DNA of 64,000 bases from Nocardia asiatica NBRC 100129 (GTDB lineage Bacteria > Actinomycetota > Actinomycetes > Mycobacteriales > Mycobacteriaceae): assembly GCF_000308415.1 (NCBI RefSeq), contig NZ_BAFS01000250.1, positions 34,281-98,280 on the forward strand. Reading direction: 5' to 3'. How positions within the stretch are numbered: the stretch's first letter is position 1; each line of letters opens with the position of its first letter. Below are positions 60,448-64,000 of the stretch, piece after piece. Under the pieces are notes generated by a model. The model saw only the letters and a program-made list of their open reading frames with translations. It did not search any database and was not told the DNA's origin. Both the position numbers and the translations under genes were made by a program.

Positions 60448-61324
60448 TCACTCGTATTGCGGCACTCGCACCACGACGATGCCTGCGACGTTGTCGGGCA
60501 GGTTCGATATCACGCGGTCCTCGTTGAAGTCGCCCGTGGTGATCTCAAGGACGTAGCCGGGCGGAGCGTGCCGCAGAGGGTTGAGCGTGTGCTCGAAGTA
60601 CCTTAGACCCCAGTGCCCCGTGTCGTCGGGGACGTCGTAGAAGACCGGGCCAAGCTGTTCATGACCGCCATAGTGCTCGCTTTTGACACTCGTCGATACT
60701 GCGCTGAACTGCTCGGAGCGAGCTCTCAACACGGTCGATCATCGAACGGGCGACTGCTCGTGTGCCGTCCTGCCGATTCTGTAGGAAGTCCGAGAGTTCC
60801 GGTGCGAGCTGCTTGTTGAGCGCCGGTATCAGCGGTGGGCTCGCCGGGGGCCGTGTCCACATGTCCTCCAGTGCCACAGACCGCCCATAGGTCGACGCAG
60901 CGTCACTCACAAGCAGTTCGTCTGCAAGCAGGGCAGGCATCAGGGAGTAGTGCGCTTGACGCAATGGACACAGCGCCCGCTCCGGTGAACGTCCGGGCAG
61001 CGCTCCCACCTCCGGTAGTCACCTGTCCCGAGGTAAAGCGCATATACAGGCAGGAGGCCCAGCGCCGCAGCAGCGGAACGAAGCACCTCGCGTTGCGAGC
61101 GCGCCAGCGTCGCGCGCCGTCCACCCACCACCAGACCCAGTCGGCACCACTGAGAACTTCGGCTCCTGGGTAAACGGAACGACGGTAACTGCCCGGGAGG
61201 TGTGGGCTGTCACGATCTCAGTAATTGTCGTCTCGCTCCACCGCAGGCCCGTCCGCTCGCACGCAGCCATATGCCGAACGGCCTGGACGCGAGCCCATCT
61301 GAACGCATTCTCGACCGAGAACAC
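60448..61324 (-). pseudogene. Frameshifted gene of unknown family
   Basis: Reading from ATG 61324 (MFSVENAFRWARVQAV), coding-like sequence switches frame at least four times: near 61160 (into the tryptophan-rich GADWVWWW), near 61125 (into RSQREVLRSAAAALGLLPVYALYLG), near 60955 (into YSLMPALLADELLVSD) and near 60720 (into SAVSTSVKSEHYGG). Together the pieces make one protein of about 290 residues ending ...VVVRVPQYE. It is decayed and should not be functional. The family was not identified. It lies between the immunity gene and the Mrr-like operon. Confidence 0.65.
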
Positions 61325-61330
61325 AAGGAT

Positions 61331-61693
61331 CTACGCGGTGACCACGTTAAGCTCCGAGAGCACGCCTTGGGGATCGTTGAGATAGCGGTATCCCTCCACT
61401 GGGAGATTGAACTGGCCGAGCACGTTCGCCACGGCATCGCGTTCCGCTTCAGTGACCGGGATCCGGCGCTTGATCAGACTGGCGCACAGCACGTCGACCA
61501 GCATCGCCCACTCACCAACGTCGCTATAGGTCCGGTAGCTTTCGACCAGGTCCGAAGGCAGACGGTCGGCGACGCTCTCGAGAAGGTCTCGCGAGTCCTT
61601 GCTCATCTTGTTCAGCCGCCGGTTACGGGCTTCGATAGCTTGCGGATCCCGCTGACGCTTTCGCGCTTCTCGTGCCGCCCTGTCTGAATTCAT
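61331..61693 (-). CDS. MafI-like immunity protein
   Basis: This encodes 120 residues, wholly helical and charged (DLLESVADRLPSDLVESYRTY, WAMLVDVLCASLIKRRIPV). Size, composition and position directly after an EndoU-type toxin gene fit the MafI-type immunity family, which neutralises EndoU-like MafB toxins. The 12-base gap implies co-expression. Identification rests on context more than a unique motif. Confidence 0.65.
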   Translation of the reverse strand: MNSDRAAREARKRQRDPQAIEARNRRLNKMSKDSRDLLESVADRLPSDLVESYRTYSDVGEWAMLVDVLCASLIKRRIPVTEAERDAVANVLGQFNLPVEGYRYLNDPQGVLSELNVVTA

Positions 61694-61705
61694 CGCTCTC
61701 CTAGC

Positions 61706-63133
61706 CTATTTGATCGGGTCACCATTCGCGTCGTTCCTGACTACACCCTCGCCACCGACGGGGTAACCGGTCACGACTGAGCCGTCGGGAGCGACGATGA
61801 CTTCGATTTGGACGCCGTTGCGGGTGCCGTTGACTTTCCAGTTGCCGTTGTCCTGGAGGACTGGCGGTTGATCTGGGTTCTTCGCGACGTCGACTATTCG
61901 GTCGATGATTTTGTCGTCTTCCCAATCGTCGGTGTCGGGGAACTCGGTCTTGTTGGGCATTCCAGTCCCGGGCGCGTGCCCACCACCGTTGATGTCGTCA
62001 CTCCCGTCGCCGTCGAGGATATGGATCCGTCGTTTCTGAGAAATTGTAATGTTCGCCGGGTTGGGCTTCGCACCCTCCACTTTGTCCCACTGGTTCCCGC
62101 TACTGCCGCCATCGGTCAGCTTGACGGTCATTGCCGCGATACCGTCGAGAGCGGCTTTGGTGCCGCCCTGAGAGAGGTCGGGGATGGCCGAGAACACGCC
62201 CGAGCCGGCAGAACCAACGGAGGTGACCGCCTCGTAGATGTGGATGAGGTCACTGGCATGAACAGCAGTGCGGATAACCGCTGCCGTCGCCGTGACGACT
62301 TCTGTGGTCACCGCAGCGCCACCGGCGGCGGCAGGCCCAGCGGCGACACCGCCTGTTACGACGGCTAGGACTCCGACGACCGCGATCGTGACAGCTATCG
62401 ATGCGGCGAGCTCCTTGTTGGCGTCGGAGACAGCTTTCTGGATGTCGGAGCGCATTTTGTCGAGAGCGTCGTAGTGTCCCTGGACCGGTCCGTATAACGC
62501 TTTCGCGGCCTGAGCCAACAGTTCCGCGGCCTTCCGCAGCGTTGACAGCTTCTCTTCGATCGCGATGATGTTCGGGTCGGTACTGTCTGCGAACTCGGCA
62601 TTGATGCCCTTGATCCGCTCTGCGGCCCCGGTGATGTTCGTGTGCTCGGAGAACGTTTTCCACGCCTCCGCGGCAGTGTGCAACTTGGTGACGTCCCCGT
62701 TGGGGATCTTGCCGACCTTCTCCAGTAGACCCGTGATCGGGCTGTCGATTCCGGACCCGTTGTCCCCCTTCGCGGTAGCAGGGAGGTCCATCCCGGTGTC
62801 GTACAGCAGTTCGGACTCTGTTGGACGTGTCGGTTCGGCGCCGCTGGCGGTGGAGCGATTAGCCTGCCACCAGTTGTAGCCGGTGGCGGCAAGCACATCG
62901 CCGTATCGCTGCAGTGCGTTCGCCAGGGCCGCTGTCAGTTGGACTATATCGCTGGCGTACTGGTCGTAGGCGGTGATCCATGCCTGGCACTTCTCGTGGT
63001 TGCCTGCCATTCCGCCGCACTCGTGGACCAACGTGGACAGCAACGGACCCAACGCGAGAGAGATGTCGCTGGCGAGCAGCTGGCATTTCTTGGCCGCATC
63101 GAAGTAGATGCCGGAATCGATGGTCCACCCCAT
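61706..63133 (-). CDS. ESX-secreted toxin with EndoU-like C-terminal domain
   Basis: This encodes 475 residues. The N-terminal 230 are helical, an LXG/WXG-type secretion module (MGWTIDSGIYFDAAKKCQLLA), followed by a hydrophobic alanine/valine-rich stretch (SIAVTIAVVGVLAVVTGGVAAG, residues about 245-266). The last 110 residues carry the EndoU bacterial RNase-like signature: RRIHILDGDGS, GGGHAPGTGMPNKTEFP, then KVNGTRNGVQIEVIV. The histidines there are the expected catalytic pair. It is likely exported by a type VII system and cuts RNA in competing cells; the immunity gene follows. Confidence 0.78.
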   Translation of the reverse strand: MGWTIDSGIYFDAAKKCQLLASDISLALGPLLSTLVHECGGMAGNHEKCQAWITAYDQYASDIVQLTAALANALQRYGDVLAATGYNWWQANRSTASGAEPTRPTESELLYDTGMDLPATAKGDNGSGIDSPITGLLEKVGKIPNGDVTKLHTAAEAWKTFSEHTNITGAAERIKGINAEFADSTDPNIIAIEEKLSTLRKAAELLAQAAKALYGPVQGHYDALDKMRSDIQKAVSDANKELAASIAVTIAVVGVLAVVTGGVAAGPAAAGGAAVTTEVVTATAAVIRTAVHASDLIHIYEAVTSVGSAGSGVFSAIPDLSQGGTKAALDGIAAMTVKLTDGGSSGNQWDKVEGAKPNPANITISQKRRIHILDGDGSDDINGGGHAPGTGMPNKTEFPDTDDWEDDKIIDRIVDVAKNPDQPPVLQDNGNWKVNGTRNGVQIEVIVAPDGSVVTGYPVGGEGVVRNDANGDPIK

Positions 63134-63138
63134 AGGCG

Positions 63139-63435
63139 TTATCCGCCGTTGAGCATCTGCTTGTTGACCTCGGCAGCGTTGATGTACTTCGTGTGTGCCT
63201 TGCGGGCGGCGTCGCTCATGTCACGGACGCCCTCCGCGAACTCCCGCGCGGCTGTGACCCATTTCGTATGCGCTTCGAAATATGCGCGGCCTGCAACACT
63301 TTCCCAACCGGTACCGGTGAGTCCTGCTACCTTGTCGTCGATGTCGTCGAGGTGATCACTGATGAATCCGGCCAGGCCGGACAACCTGGCGACGATCTGG
63401 TCCAGTTGGTCGACATCGACGGTGAACTCGCTCAC
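63139..63435 (-). CDS. WXG100-family protein
   Basis: This encodes 98 residues, a helix-turn-helix hairpin with the TGWESVAGRAYF turn (a WXG variant W-E-S) near residue 43. It overlaps the preceding WXG gene by four bases and lies five bases before the toxin. Such small proteins form the dimeric secretion partner for ESX toxins. Confidence 0.82.
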   Translation of the reverse strand: MSEFTVDVDQLDQIVARLSGLAGFISDHLDDIDDKVAGLTGTGWESVAGRAYFEAHTKWVTAAREFAEGVRDMSDAARKAHTKYINAAEVNKQMLNGG

Positions 63436-63776
63436 GGAAGCTCCAGGCTGGATGCGGAGGTGTTCAACGCTGATGCGTTGGTGCAGTCGCGGCTTTCGTA
63501 GGTTTGGGCGGAAACACCAAGCTTTTCAGCCATCTCCCTCAACGCCGTGATGATCTGACTTCCCCCATCACGGACCTCGGACCACCCTGCGGAGAAGTCG
63601 GTCGCTGCGCCGCCAGACCAGCCCCCGTCGAGCAAAGCCGCGACGTCCTGAGCTACGGACCGCAGGGCGGACTGCAAGGATTCCGCTAGCTCGTAGGTGT
63701 ATTGCCCAACCTCTCTAACCTTCTCTGGCACAACCGAAATGCTTGCGCCGGAGGCTGAAGCTCCCCCATCAGTCAT
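63432..63776 (-). CDS. WXG100-family protein, first gene of the toxin operon
   Basis: This encodes 114 residues with the WSGGA turn (a true WSG motif) near residue 54 between two helices (YTYELAESLQSALRSVAQDV and SQIITALREMAEKLG). It pairs with the second WXG protein. The gene begins a few bases downstream of a near-consensus promoter, so the transcript is likely leaderless. Confidence 0.85.
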   Translation of the reverse strand: MTDGGASASGASISVVPEKVREVGQYTYELAESLQSALRSVAQDVAALLDGGWSGGAATDFSAGWSEVRDGGSQIITALREMAEKLGVSAQTYESRDCTNASALNTSASSLELP

Positions 63777-63782
63777 GGCTGG

Positions 63783-63811
63783 ACCGTAGCGATCACCTCC
63801 AGGGGTGTCAA
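63783..63811 (-). promoter_or_regulatory. Promoter of the ESX toxin operon
   Basis: On the minus strand, TTGACA (63811-63806) and TACGGT (63788-63783) are 17 bases apart, and only six bases separate the -10 from the ATG at 63776. This predicts a transcript start at the initiation codon. No gene was seen in the remaining 63812-64000. Confidence 0.65.
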
Positions 63812-64000
63812 TCCCGCTGCGTCGTGCAACAACGCAACACCACGTCCGTAACCCGTGACGGTTTATGGTGGATGTCGAAATAGTCTCGGCCCGTCAATCT
63901 TTGGGGTATTTTGCGTGGTCTGTCGGACCCGCGCGTCACGCGGTAATACAGGACGTTGCTAGTGTGCGGGAGAGGGTTCGGCGAGTCGCGCGAATGCCGA

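Noticed and set aside
1..64000. CRISPR array
   Set aside because: No regularly spaced direct repeats with unique spacers were seen; the only tandem repeat is the two-copy 62-bp unit at 46880.

Overview
The window is high-GC actinobacterial DNA. The gene set (ESX/WXG100 proteins, a DUF3558-type lipoprotein, Lsr2, an XRE regulator beside a phosphotransferase, leaderless promoters) points to Nocardia or a close relative of the Mycobacteriales. Nearly everything here is accessory: two metabolic islands, two defence islands, a phage-like integrated element, an insertion sequence and a type VII toxin cassette. No rRNA, intact tRNA or CRISPR array was seen.

Layout. 1-2645: a NACHT NTPase running off the left edge. 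2812-3954: a HAD-like protein. 4184-10870: a tryptophan-centred block with a TrpXYZ-like ABC importer, an FAD amine-oxidase-like enzyme, a HemN-like radical SAM protein and a tryptophanyl-tRNA synthetase with its own promoter. This pattern fits import and modification of tryptophan, or production of a tryptophan analogue with a resistant synthetase. 10931-21951: a tightly overlapping minus-strand sugar or natural-product operon (HAD phosphatase, PIG-L deacetylase, CelD-like acyltransferase, carrier-protein-ligase-like class II synthetase, two GT4 enzymes, DegT aminotransferase, methyltransferase, aldo/keto reductase, GT2), plus a divergent GT4. 21982-23025: a THUMP-domain RNA methyltransferase, apparently leaderless.

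23129-25329 is a minus-strand run of six small unknown genes, divergent from an XRE-TPR regulator and an APH-like kinase (25672-28061). 28403-31662 holds a four-helix membrane protein, a NYN-domain protein with an overlapping partner, and Lsr2.

32233-40538 is a restriction island: a PD-(D/E)XK nuclease tail-to-tail with an McrB-like AAA+ GTPase-type ATPase, a beta-class DNA methyltransferase, a small HTH protein, a second PD-(D/E)XK nuclease and a helicase with a C-terminal nuclease domain. 40696-43779 carries small, mostly chromosomal-type genes.

44014-50994 is a phage-like integrated element with integrase, excisionase, a replication-type protein, prohead protease and HK97 major capsid protein, but no portal, terminase or tail genes. 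A tRNA 3' end (51155-51182) marks its right boundary. It lies inside the 3' end of a serine recombinase remnant that is cut by an IS256-family element (52068-53392).

53679-59965 is the most striking block: HerA-like ATPase, NurA-like nuclease with a zinc ribbon and Dam-like adenine methylase in one overlapping operon, facing a small membrane protein and an Mrr-like endonuclease. This looks like an antiphage system that may not be described. 60448-61324 is a gene broken by several frameshifts. 61331-63776 is an ESX toxin operon: two WXG100 proteins, a long toxin with an EndoU-like C-terminus and a MafI-like immunity protein, driven by a near-consensus leaderless promoter.
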